DNA from: Patagioenas fasciata
Taxonomy: Eukaryota; Chordata; Aves; Columbiformes; Columbidae
NCBI RefSeq assembly: GCF_037038585.1
Contig: NC_092526.1
Location: 6,472,001 to 6,536,000, forward strand
Direction of reading: 5' to 3'
DNA length: 64,000 nt
Under the pieces are notes generated by a model. The model was not told the origin of the DNA, did not search any database, and saw only the letters and a program-made list of their open reading frames with translations. The position numbers and the translations under genes were made by a program. Below, piece by piece: positions 39,851-51,255 of the stretch (the first letter of the stretch is position 1; every line of letters starts with the position of its first letter).

Positions 39851-40356
39851 GCGGGAGCGGGACCGCACGCACAGCGTTAACACGGCCTTCGGCGCCCTCC
39901 GCCGGCTCATCCCCACCCGGCCCGCCGACCGCCGGCTCTCCAAGGTGGAGACGCTGCGCCTGGCGTCCAGCTACATCTCGCACCTGGCCAACGTGCTGCT
40001 GCTGCAGCGGCGCCAGGCCGAGGGCACGGCCACCGCACAGCCCTGCCCGCAGCCCTGCTCGCAATCCTGCTCGGACCCCTGCCCGCAGCCCCCAGCATCC
40101 AGTGCCACCACGCCGAGGCCCATCTGCACCTTCTGTCTCAGCGAGCAGCGGAAGCGGGTAAGGGGCAGCTCCCCAGCATCTCCCTTCGGGCACCGGGATC
40201 GTATCTTGCGGAGGGTGGTTATGGGTCTGGTTCGGGATTGTCCCAACCGAGGGTTTGGGGGTCTCCCTGGTGTCTCCTAACCTGTGTTTTTTATCCCTCA
40301 TATAGCACCGTGAAGGAGAGAAACAGCTGTCTGGTCCAGCTTTAAGTGGACACTAA
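39750..40356 (+). CDS. TCF15/SCX-like bHLH transcription factor, two exons (join 39750-40157, 40306-40356)
   Basis: Predicted nuclear class II bHLH factor of about 152 residues, expected from its family to bind E-boxes as a heterodimer with E proteins. Residues 1-32 are Gly/Ala/Arg-rich. The basic region (about 29-41) contains NARERDRT, including the E-box-contacting Glu36. Helix 1 is about 42-55, the loop 55-62 and helix 2 about 63-85 ([17 protein letters not shown]). A Cys/Pro/Gln segment (97-115) follows, then [12 protein letters not shown] (125-136), the C-terminal hallmark of paraxis and scleraxis. A phase-0 GT-AG intron follows directly; as I recall, TCF15 and SCX have their only intron near here. 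Exon 2 adds 16 residues and a stop. The start is the only in-frame ATG before the domain, after an in-frame TAA at 39711. Relatives carry about 70-80 residues before the bHLH, so the N-terminus is short. Loop residue 57 is Arg where relatives have Glu. It is either a third family member or a diverged SCX/TCF15. No symbol is assigned. Confidence 0.85.
40158..40305 (+). other. Intron of the bHLH gene (148 bp)
   Basis: The donor is AAGCGG|GTAAGG and the acceptor a pyrimidine-rich tract ending CTCATATAG|CAC. The intron is phase 0. Reading through it stays open to 40280, so retention would give a 176-residue product. I prefer splicing because both sites are good and the exon break falls right after the family C-terminal motif. 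The exon 2 reading (16 codons, stop at 40354-40356) is predicted and has no transcript support here. Confidence 0.75.
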
Positions 40357-41025
40357 ATCAGCCAAGAAGTTCATGCCAGCCTCGTACGGACGGTACAACT
40401 GCTCTGGGTAACGTCGCCGCACTCACGCTATACATTTACACTTAAATAACACAGTCCTAAAAAAGTTGCTTTTGAAGCCTATGTGCTTTGTTTCGCTTTG
40501 CGACAGGTTTATTCAGGATATTTTGCAAATGAAATCAAATGCTGTTGAGACAGTTGCACCTGGTGCGGCAGCTATTTTAGTGCGAGAAACGTTAAACCTC
40601 AGCAGCCAAGCCCTGAGCCTGGTGTCTCCTAAACCTATCTCACATGATGAAACTTGAACTTGCAAATGCACAGTGTCCCCTGTGAGGAGAAGCTGTCACG
40701 AACACGTCGTGCCGTACGCCTTCAGCCCGGCTGGGCTGCACGCAGCGCGGCCGCCCACTCCTCCAGCTGCACGCTCAGTCCCGGCCTGCAGGGCTGAGAC
40801 CAACAGCTGACGTGCTCGGGCGGTTTGAACGATGCTGGAGGATTATTTTAAGGTGTTCACAGAAAGTCAGGAAACTTCCAGAGAAAGCACCACCATTCAC
40901 TGTGCATGTAGGCACAGAAGCACATAGGCATGGGATGTAGACAGGAGAGGAGAGGGAAGTGGAGAAGTGCTGCGTAATCGACGCACTTTTCTTATTAACG
41001 GTGTGAGTCGCGCCAGCCCTCTAAA
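40357..41025 (+). other. 3' flank / probable 3' UTR start of the bHLH gene
   Basis: The sequence remains moderately GC-rich after the stop, with no further coding signal. No canonical AATAAA was found between the stop and about 43.23 kb. ATTAAA variants occur near 42078 and 42354, and the first AATAAA is at 43235-43240. The poly(A) site is therefore undetermined. A long AU-rich 3' UTR crossing the CR1 copy at 41.0-41.4 kb is possible. Confidence 0.35.
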
Positions 41026-41390
41026 CAGAATCATAGAATCATTTCAGTTGGAAGAAACCCTCAGGACTATTGAGTCCAACCATAACCAAACTCTAGCACT
41101 AAACCATGTCTCTAAGAGCCTCATCTAAACGCCTTTTAAACCTCCCCAGGGATGGTGACTCCACCACATCCCTGGGCAGCCTGTTCCAAAGCCTGACAAC
41201 CCTTTCTGTGAAGAATTTTTTCCTAATATCCAACCTAAACCTCCCCTGGCACAACTTGAGGCCATAGCGTGGGTTGTTCCTAAATCTGGCAAGCACAGGG
41301 TAGGGAGGGTTTCCCAAGGGCTCTCTGCATTTCCCCGTCACCCAGGTCATTCCCAAGTTGTGCCTGTACATCACCGATGCCATTTATCTC
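41026..41390 (-). mobile_element. CR1 LINE, 3' end (truncated), 670 bp downstream of the bHLH stop
   Basis: The minus-strand frame 41383-41099 is open for 94 residues and contains [20 protein letters not shown] and [20 protein letters not shown], a CR1 ORF2 C-terminal block. The tail is seen on the plus strand as CAGAATCATAGAATCATT at 41027-41044. It is a different CR1 subfamily from the 7.8 kb copy, judging by the [13 protein letters not shown] wording. If the bHLH transcript has a long 3' UTR, this element would lie inside it in antisense. Confidence 0.92.
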
Positions 41391-44300
41391 CCTCGGTTTA
41401 TTAACTTGCATACTTTTTTATTTTTTAGAAGTCTAAAAAGCAAATGCGCATTTTACATTTGCAGTTTTGGACATCAGCGAAGCAGCAGGCTAAAATCTTA
41501 AACCCCACTGATAGTGGATTTAAAAAATATATATAGAGATAGTTTAATTTTGCGATGTTTTTATAGTTATTTATAATATATTTAATTTGGCCTTAATTAA
41601 TCTTAACTTGTTACTTCGGGAGGCACTCTGTATTCTTTAAAAGGTTGGTAACGGTACCACTCTGAGGAGCTCTGCAAGGAATCCTTGTCTCTGTTTCTCT
41701 CCCCGATGCCATCTGCTCGCTGCTCCCGCCAGCCCCGCTGCTCCCGCCAGCTGGGAGGACTGAAGAAGCAGCACCGCGTTGCTCACTTTGCTTTCTGCCC
41801 AGAATTTTCTCAACTTCTCCCAAGTGCAAAGCAAATCCTGGCATTTATTATGAAGAACGTAGCGAGAACAAGATCTTGGTGTATTGCTCATGCAACTTCA
41901 CATTGTTTACTCTTCCCTCTCCCCTCCCCAGCGTGCACTGACCGACTTCCCTTTATCATGAGGAAAAAATCTGTTGTACCTCCGGAACCTGCTGTAAATT
42001 TCTCCTTTAAATCCTAATTGAGAAACAAACCGAAGCAAAGTTCCAGCAATTCCACATCATGTCAGTCTACCCACTTATTAAAATCTACATGCTGTATTTT
42101 CCTGGACTGAGAAGGCGCTTTGTGCTTTTCTATCATGATTTACTAAGGAACTTTAAATGGCTGCCAGATGATGATCTTTGTTTTGCTTTGGCATTGATTG
42201 GTGAAGCTGGAACTCTTTCATGTTTATATAGAGTGAGTTTTAATTTATCTGTTGTTTCAGCATGTGTGTGGGGTATAGATTTCCACAAACATCTCTTCCT
42301 GATTGGTTTTATATTTAAAAAAGTTTGTCTTTTAAAAAATTACTTACTTTGTAATTAAAGTTGATCTTACAGCTAAGCTCTATATTCTTAGGAACACATT
42401 AAACCAAAGCGCCTGACCTGCTTTATGGACAATTAGTACTGATTTCCTCATTTAGCTGTATCATTCAGTATGATACGCTAAAATGACAAAAAATAATGCA
42501 GTTTTAAACAATTTTAGCAAAATTTTGCGTTAGGTATGCAAAATTTGGTGATTCATAAGACAATAAGATTAATTATTTCAGGTTTTAAAAGTGTGACGTT
42601 ATTGCAGTTTTAAGAGTGGTTCTTGGCAAACGCAGCTTATTTGGATTTAATAGGATTATCTCTATACTTAGTTATTAAAGGAAATGAGCATAAAAATTGA
42701 GGTCCACTTGAAAGTCCACATGAAAGCTCATGACTTGAAACTTGTGAATAATCTCGATTCTACAGGAGTTTGGTGTTCTCACTATAAATGGGATTTTATC
42801 CCCTTGGTTTTGTATAGCATTTATACAAAGTGCTTTTCGATGACAAAAGCAGGAGCAGGCTGTTATGACTTGGCCGTATCTCCTGTTGCATGTGGCTCAG
42901 TGTAGCCTTAAATTCTGCTCTCTTTACTCAGGATAAACTGTTGGATTCAACTGGGCTTGAAGATTTCAATATAATGCTTAGGGTTTCAATTACTAAATAA
43001 CATTGGAATTCCAGTAACACTGATTGATCATGGCAGAAATTAGGCCCCAGAGCACTGTGGCCCAAATATTCATAGTATAGACAGGTAATATCTATCCAAA
43101 ACAATTATGACAGTGATTTCTCCAAGGAACAGACTTCAAGCCTGTGTTTATACATATGTAACACTCTGTATTTAAATGGGGACAGATACTTAAGTTTATT
43201 TATAATTTAAAATTTCTCTACCCTCAGGAGCAAAAATAAAAGCTACAGGATTGAGCTGTTGCTGTTTACTGAGTTTTCTAGACACCTAGGGAAAAACAAT
43301 TTAATTTCTAGAGACACAGATGAATTGAGTGCTCAGATTTCACATCTAAAGAGCTCACTCATCATTGGGTGTTTTATTGAATTTTTATGTGTCTTACCAG
43401 TTCTATTTTTTTAATCACTTGGTGGAGAGGCATTGTTTGTGGCATGCACAGATCTATATTTATAAGCCAAATTTTTGAAACTCCGCTGTCTAAAAGCAAG
43501 TACCGTGCTTGACGCCCAGGCGCTGCAATGATGTGAGTTTTTCAGAGTCTTGTTCTGCCGAAGACATTGTTTGTTGCGCATATTTGTAAGTTCATTCTGT
43601 ATGTATGAACAGAGACGAGCCTAACGCCAATCCCATCTTTGCTTTCCTGTAAATGCTTGGCTATCCAATTTACATGATGCATGAATAAAGCAGAAATGGT
43701 GAGATATACACCACTCGATCTTAGATCCTATTAAATGATTGTTAAAGTATTCCAAGCATAGTACTTTGTATAAATCATTGTACTGAGCCTGGTACATCCC
43801 AGCATAAAACCAGCATCAAGCAAAATGAATAAATGATGTTGCTGATTTTACTGGTTAAGTTTAAAGAAGTATTTGAACGTACTACTTGGTTGTGTATGGA
43901 TTGATCATGATGTAAATCAAAGTAGTTACATGTTAGCTACTGTTTTCAGTTCTGTTCTACAAAATGGAAGTTTCCTTTCTAATACTTTCTTGGGATATCT
44001 GCTTATTTACAAAAATCTGTATTTGTTTGCAAAATATGCTTATATTTGCTGAAATAAACAGTATTTTTGTTACTAAATTAAACAATAAATGTTGAAAACT
44101 ATGGTGGTAGTTCTAAAGCCATCTCAGTTAAGATGTAAGTATTTAAGCTTTTTCTTTCACTTTTCCAAATCTATCTATACAAGATTTCAGCAGCATATAT
44201 GTATGTCCATAGCATATGTATGTACATACATACTCCACGGCACTAAAGATGCATCCTAGGTGCTTTCATGAAATTGTAGGGCTTGACATTTCCCCATAAG

Positions 44301-46764
44301 CAATTTTCTTTGGGTGTTACGTGTTTGTGACCAGAAGGATTCGTGGTTCCGAAGGCAGCAAACAGAGCATCAGTGCAAGAGGACAAGCTGCTCAGTCAAG
44401 TGATTGCATTAAACCTCTGCCAAATTTACCCTTTGAAAGAAACCTTCTAATCACCAAAATTACTCTTTGGCCCTCTCTGAAAGACAAACAGTAAATAATA
44501 AATCTTTACTTACCATACTTAATCTTGCATCATCACATACTCCCCCCTTATATATATTCTGTATGAGACTGTATAAGCCATTTCACAGAAACCATAGGAA
44601 GTCAACCATAAATTAGAGTCCACTGAAAATTTCAGACACAAAAATCTTTGATGCCGCTGGTTACCAGGTTCTTTCATAATAGATCTTCAACTTCTACTAA
44701 AAAAAAAAGCTGTTTTCTGTGTTCTGGCCTGTTGCACTGTGAGACAACAGACACTATGTTCAGAGAATCTCTCAAATATATAGAACCTAGGACGGCTGTC
44801 TAAATACCACTTTTCAAAAGGGAGTACTAACGTCCTGATTGATAGTAAGAACTAGGAGATAATACAAGGCTAAGAGAAAGGGTTTGTATAAAATTAGCTA
44901 AAATAGACTGTATGCTGCCAAGGCAAAAGATCTGGGGGGGTATATTACACCAGGAATCCTTTGAAGGTAGGAAAAAAAGTGGTTCTAAAGAATCAACATG
45001 GGGCTTGTGGGGGAAGAAGGGAAAATTATTCCTGGGCTAAAAAATACTGTAGAATTTTGTGAAAGCTAAGAAAAAAAACATTACTTAATAGTGAGAAGAA
45101 CCGAACAGTCTGCTCTGAATGTATTTCTTCAAAAATGTTTTCAAAATTTGGATATAGATTCATAGCTCAGTGTCTTATTTCAGCTGAAATCCTGTAGCTA
45201 TTGCAACATAATACAGAGTTTCAGAAACCTTGAAGATTCATCCCACTTTTGAAGCTGTGCAGATATGAATACAGGCTTCCTCGGGAGAGAAGGAGGAGGA
45301 AGAGAGGACACCGATGAAGAGTAACCGGGAGCCCACTGAGGAGGAGATTCTCTGTGCTGCCAAGAGAAATCCCGGTTAAAGTCCAGGTCAGCACTTACCC
45401 CTACAAATGCTCTAATCATTGTAACCTCCCTCATTCTCTGGCCAGGAGTGCATACAAAGAGTATTTGGTGTCTATTTGGGACTCCCAAGCAGCCTCTGGT
45501 TACTGGTATCTGGATGTTCAGCCAGAGCTGTGCTGAAACTGGCCATGAGAGTTTTGTTGCTCTTTTAATGGATATTTAGATATTTATCATCATTTAGGCA
45601 ACTGGGAAAGGTCCTCATGAACTGCAGTGCTACAATCAGGCACCTAAATTATGGCTGATGGAAAATCAGGATGTACGTATGCATGCATTTTCCCCAGCAG
45701 AAGGCAAATTTCAGGCAGCCCTTCCTCCAGCTTCTCTTTCCTGCCCCCCCAGCTGTGTCACCGGGTCACTGGAACTTTTTGTGGACCCCCTCTGAAGCCA
45801 GATGAGGTAAAACATTTATGTGAAAATTAAAAGAAAGAAAGAATAAGCCACATACAACAACAAAACAACTGCACAAAACACCCCCAAATTCCCAAAGAAA
45901 TCCAGCTCTTGCAAGGATTTCACATCCTGATACAAGTGAACTAAGATGCACCAAAGAAAGTGTCCACTGTTAGTGTAACAAAACACTTAAGATACTGGTT
46001 GCTTTAGAAAGGCCTTATCTTCTCTCTTTCATTTACTATGTTCACATCACAATAGTGTTGTGAGGTTTTAATTAAAGATTTGGAAATTGCTATGGGTTCT
46101 TTCAAAGGAAAAGCCAATATAAATAAGACAATTACACTGAAATGGGTGATGAAATAAGTAAGTGATAAAAGTAATCCTACTTGTTATGGCATCTCTGTCT
46201 AACATCTGATTGTCTTTCCTTCACGTTATTAAAGGAAACCCTATTTTCCAAGCATATGTATGCAGATCATTTTTAAATGCAAAGATTACAGAAGAAGGTA
46301 ATTCTTTGAAGAAGAGAACGGTGCTTGGCGGAAAGGGGAGGCATCTGTCAGGTCCCGATAAGATCAGACAGCTGCGCTTTAGCCTGAAAGCGTGTCGTGA
46401 AGCTGAGTTTTCCTAGGGAAATAACATCGTTGCTATGAAAAGGTGCAAAATGTAATGAATTCTCCAAATAAATAGAGAAAATGGGAACCCCCAGAGCTCA
46501 TTTTTATCTAAAATACCAGTCCTATATCAGGAGAAAAAAAGAGGATGAGAGGAGGATAACGTCTTACCAAACAGTAAAAAATAAGGTGTGGGAGGCTCAT
46601 CTCTTTATATTCTCAATCAAATTAATCCTTTACATGATAATCAAAAGTAAGAGGAGACTTCAGCAGCAATAATCACTGCAGAGATAGTACAAGGGCTGGG
46701 AGACCCAGGACAGGCCACGGGAAGAAGGGTGGTGAAAATGGAGATGAGGAAGAAAACTGGGCAG
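41391..46764. other. No gene; AT-rich 3' flank of the bHLH gene
   Basis: AU-rich, almost free of recognisable repeats. It holds candidate poly(A) signals at 43235, 43684, about 44051 and about 44091. It may contain the end of a long 3' UTR or conserved non-coding DNA. Confidence 0.55.
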
Positions 46765-47068
46765 AAATCAAGGAGAGGAACACAGTGAAAGGATAAGCAC
46801 CAATAATGACAAGTTGCAATGAGGTTGTTGCCTCTTTTTATGCGTAAGGAATGATGTTTCTCACTACAAGCATGGTTAAGCACTGGAACAGGTTGTCCGG
46901 GGAGGCTGTGGAAACCTCCTCCTTGGAGAGTTTCAGAGCTTCATGGTGCAAGGCCCTGAGCAGTCTGGTGGAACTTTGAAGTTCAGCCTGGCTTTGAAAA
47001 CAGAAAATGCATTGAATAACTCAAGAGGTCCTCCTCAGTCTTATTTTTCATATGATTCTATGAAATGA
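46765..47068 (+). mobile_element. Old CR1 LINE 3' end relic
   Basis: A degenerate match to the CR1 3' region. It includes AAGCACTGGAACAGGTTGTC at 46878-46897, GGGGAGGCTGTGGAAACCTC, GTGCAAGGCCCTGAGCAGTC and AACTTTGAAGTTC. It ends in CATATGATTCTATGAAATGA (47049-47068), which fits a CR1 tail. No frame is intact. Confidence 0.75.
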
Positions 47069-49169
47069 TGAGCTTATGGTTCTCTGGAAAGGAAGACTGT
47101 AGAACAGAATAATAAGAAAAAATCTTGAAAAACGCAATGGAAAATGGAAAAAAAATCTATACTTCTGGGCAGTGCCAGGATCTATTATACTGAGTGAAAA
47201 TGAGGGGCATCCAGGTCTGCATATCAACAGAAGAACGAAAAAAGGAGGAACTGAACATGCCTATAAAGGGGATTTCCAAAAATAGAATCAGAGACAAGGC
47301 TCTATTTCTATAAGAAGGACCTGCCAGGTTTATTCTGGGCTTGAATTAGTAAAAAGGCTTTTATGATTTTTTTGAATGATGGATTAAGATTTAAATTTAC
47401 AGGTGATAGCTTTGGAGGGTAGGACTAGAATTAGAGATGAACTTGAAAAATAAAAGGAGAAACATTCTTTAAAAAATGCGTTTCAATATAGAAATATATA
47501 TATAGTAGTACACGTGGAGAGGAATTATCTACTGCACAAGAAAGTATGGAGAATGATAAGCAGAAAATGATTTTTGATGTGTTGCATACCACTAACGTGA
47601 CAAGGCTTCGCAAGAAAAGTAAACCTCACACAGAATGCATATTCCATCCAGACCCCTTTCGGCACTATTTTCTACGATTATTAGAACTTTCCTTTCTATC
47701 TGAAATGTCTAGCTGGGTGGAAAATCTGTTAAAAATTATAACTTCAGAGAATAGTGTGTGTAGAGAAATACAGAGTCTTAACTACTGTGCCTGTGCAAAT
47801 GAAATGATGGAGGGGATCTTGAGATTGTGAATGCCGAACTAGGTAACAGTACCACAGGATATTTGTATCTTATTAACTAAAAAAGGTCTACCAAGGATAT
47901 CTGCAATAGTATAGAAAGAAGTTATGAGAGCCTGAAATTTTGAAGGGTAACCTTTAAAGAACACGTGGTGCTGCCAGTGACTGGAGCCTCAGCGTATGCT
48001 AAATACATGGATGTACAGTAATCAGCGTGTCAGAAATGTATGACAGAAATTTGAGCATCATGATAGGAGGTATAACAAACTAATCCAAGATACCTGCATA
48101 GGAAAAAGGAGCCAGGCTGCAGGGTGGGAAGGTCCTACTGTGTGCTGGTTTGTTGCCACTGCAACCCAGTATTTTTATTTGCTACACTGCTCAAAGAAAA
48201 TCTGAGTGGAAAAGACAGGCTTTAATAACAGGTGCTGTGAAAGATAATGGCCTAAGCGAGCGTTTCTGGCTGAGGCAAGAGGCAGCCTCTGGAACGCCCA
48301 GTATCTGTGCTGTGTAGGTGCAAAGCTCCAAGCCTGGACTAGCCAAGCGTAGGTCAGGACCACTGCAGCACCAGCAAGACAGACCTGAGGAGAAACGGCC
48401 AACAAAAGCAATCCACACCATTCCTGCACTGCACAAAATACAGCTGAGTCCAGCTAGGGTCAGGGTAAAAATCAAACACTACTTTTCTGTTCCATAAAGC
48501 ATGTTACTGCTTATTTTAGCATCTGTAATGAGCCGAAGGAGAAATAAAATGAATGTTACGTTGCGCCTTGACATTGCAGCAAATGCTGAAACATTGCAAT
48601 GTACTTTGTTACATGAGACATTCCATTGATTGACACATTTCAGCTGTCACTAACGTATTACACATCCTCTTCTGGGCAGAAACGATTTCTCACTGTCATC
48701 TTGGTGTGTTTGCCCATACCCACGTGGTCCAGCTTCCCCCAGGATAGGAAATACGCAGGAAAAATGACTTAACAAGTCACTACTGTTAGGAAAACACCAG
48801 CGCTCTCAAAATCTTTTAATTAGGGTGGTTAAACTGTTTAATTAAAACTATTTAAAAGACCCATTCTCATTTCCATTATGGACTTTAAAGATCTTATGTC
48901 CTCAAAGAGTATAAAGGGGTCCAAAAATAGCCATAACATAAATAAGAATTAAGGAACTTATTTTTATTGACATTATTTATAGTCACTGATCTTCTCATGT
49001 TGGTGTAATTATCCAGTTCTAAAAGGCTAGTAATTCCACTGCATTACCCTCCAGATCTGGTTCTGTTTCATAAGTGGTTAGCAGATGCCAAAAATAAAGA
49101 AAGAAAAAAAAATGAAAAAGAAAGCTTAATGATCTAAGTAATGTAGAAAATAAAGGCTGTTGAAAGACA
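47069..49169. other. No gene recognised
   Basis: Unique sequence. A small inverted pair, ACATTGCA / TGCAATGT, lies near 48580-48602. Confidence 0.65.
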
Positions 49170-49500
49170 AGGCTGGGCAATTCCTGCACCAGTGATTTGG
49201 AAATTGTTGCCCATCACCTCCATCTGCTGAAAGCTGCTGCATATACCAGCAGAAACAGATTAAATCCTGGAGGTACCACTGTTCCTCGGCTGACATAATA
49301 GCTGAAACCGGATCAACAGCAGTTTCAAAGGGTGCATTGGACTGTTAATTGTGGTTAAGGACCCAATTATGTTTGCCAGCTCCGCCAGCCACTTACTCTG
49401 CCGCAGGAAAAGACACTCAGTTGGGGCAATGGCTTCTAAAACTGTACAGCCAGGAACTGCCCAAACTCATCTGTCAATATGCAGATTCATTTAGATTTCA
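49170..49500. promoter_or_regulatory. Candidate enhancer-like module
   Basis: This is a repeat-free, compositionally balanced stretch with several recognisable factor cores: E-box CATCTG (49221), TTCAAAG (TCF/LEF-like, 49324), TGTGGTTAAG (RUNX-like, 49352), CAATTATG (homeodomain-like) and ATATGCAGAT (POU-like). This is motif clustering by eye only. Confidence 0.25.
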
Positions 49501-49837
49501 ACAAGACTTGGGTCTTTGAAAATGAAACCATGTTTTTATGGGAAAAAAGATTCAGATGCTGATTAAAAATGACAACACAAACATCTAACCTCCCCCTACA
49601 TCCTAACACAGTTCTGTCTATGTGCTTCTAGACCAACCACTACCTGAACTGCACTAAAACTGATCAGTGTTGAAATGAGCAGGAACATGAGCAACCACCT
49701 TTGTGTATCCCAAACCAAAAACATGGTCAAGATAATGCAGAATAAGGTATAGGGGTGAACATCAGCTAAGAAGTGATGGACAGACTGCCTGACCTCTACG
49801 TGTTTGCTGCCAGCTTAATTCCATAAAGATATTGCTT

Positions 49838-49893
49838 GGAGTCGATGATCTTAAGGGTCTCTTCAAACCAAAATGATTCTATCGTTCTATGAT
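49838..49893 (+). mobile_element. CR1-like 3' terminal fragment
   Basis: GAGTCGATGATCTTAAGGGTC followed by CTTCAAACCAAAATGATTCT and ATCGTTCTATGATA matches the terminal part of CR1 ('gatgatcttaagggtc...ccaacc...atgattctatgatt'). Only the last 55 bp or so are recognisable. It is an old fragment. Confidence 0.65.
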
Positions 49894-51217
49894 ACTGAAG
49901 GAGGTATGTCCTGTCCCTGCTGGCCAGGACAAGCCATGGAGCCAGTCACGGAGAGGAGGAGTTGGTAGAGATGCTCTGCTCAGTGTATTTATTCTGTTTT
50001 ACATTCTAAAGACATAGAATTGAAATAAGCATTTTAGTAACTTAGCTCAAACCCAGCATATTGTGCAATCTCCACCAAGAGAGTCCCCGAGCGCAGAACT
50101 GCTGTTCCACAACCAAATGTCAGCAGAGCAGCTGAACGACGTACAGGCCTGGAAGAGAAAGGGAGAGCTCTGTGCTGACCAGGGGAAAAATAACAAAGAA
50201 CCCTTCTGTGTGGTTATTTGATGACATACAGTACATAATTTGAGCTTCCTTGTGAATTCCTGACAATCTGCTATGCAGAACTGGATCATTGTATCAGATG
50301 ATGTCCAAGTCCCAATTTTTTTCAGGATTGGTAGCTTGTTATGGTCATTTTAGGCAGAAATGAAGCCCACAGCTCAGTTTGCCTCAACATTGAAGGAGAG
50401 GTTTCAGTTGCTAAAAACTCTGTGTCACCTTGGAATATTAAAATAGTACCTGTAGTTCTGATTGTATATGAAACCATAGCTAAACCAAATTTCATGGCAC
50501 TGATTAAGTGTTGTGTTCACCAAACTTTAGAATCCCATCATGGCTCTTTCTATATGGGCGTTTGCGTATGCTACACAGTGAGTAAGAAAAATCAGATTTC
50601 AGGTGCTTATAAGCATGACAAATAGACACTGAAGTGGCCTTGAACACTGTGATGTAGTGACAGAGAGGAAATTGAAGTATTCAATATTCTGAGGTGCCTG
50701 AGCCCTCTGCAGATTGCTCTTGGATGCTTGTTATTAATCCAGAAATAAAAGACAATAAAATAAAATGCCTCCAGTTTTGTTGAGGTTTGTTTTGTTTGTT
50801 TTGCTTTTTGCATTGGCAAAATAAATAATTTTAATGCATGCAATATAATGTGAATAATAATAGCACAGACGCTAAATTGCAGCTATTACTTTAGGTGTTC
50901 ATCTCTGAACGAAATTAATGCAAGACTTAGCAAGTCCCTTGTATGGTAAAAACCCTCCAACTTCATGAGGTTAGCGTGCATTTCTGTGTTAATTGGGAGC
51001 TTTGTGAGATTTAATTCAAGGTTGCTGACAGAAAGGCTTGTGATCGGGAGTATTTTAAACTTGTGACTGACAGTAACAGCAGCGCCACAGCCTATTGCCT
51101 TAGTTGGACTGTGCATTCTGCTCATCTTCACACCCCAACATCTCATTAAATAAGATGGTGCTTAAGAACTCATTAAAAAAATGTGCATATATTTGTATAT
51201 ATTCATCTTCGTACAGG

Positions 51218-51255
51218 TCTGCATTTTATAATTGATTATATAATTAAAATGCAGA
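51218..51255. repeat. Inverted repeat, 10-bp perfect arms extended with a 2-bp bulge
   Basis: TCTGCATTTT (51218-51227) pairs with AAAATGCAGA (51246-51255). The pairing continues into ATAATT/AATT with a 2-base bulge. Function unknown. Confidence 0.75.

Larger units (their letters stand above)
39420..40330. promoter_or_regulatory. CpG island covering promoter, exon 1 and intron of the bHLH gene
   Basis: Base composition switches abruptly from AT-rich flanks to strongly GC- and CpG-rich sequence from about 39420 to about 40330, densest at 39600-40150. This is the only such island seen in the window and coincides with the only supported gene. Several long open frames on both strands here (for example 39209-39880 plus and 39145-39720 minus) come from the stop-poor GC composition and show no family motif. 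Confidence 0.85.

Noticed and set aside
39209..39880. 223-codon plus-strand frame overlapping the bHLH start
   Set aside because: It is out of frame with the bHLH domain, its 3' half is Gly/Arg low complexity, and it has no TCF15/SCX N-terminal motif. It is best explained as a GC shadow frame.
48575..48610. Possible microRNA hairpin (ACATTGCA/TGCAATGT)
   Set aside because: Only an 8-bp stem with a loop of about 16 bases, too short for a pre-miRNA.
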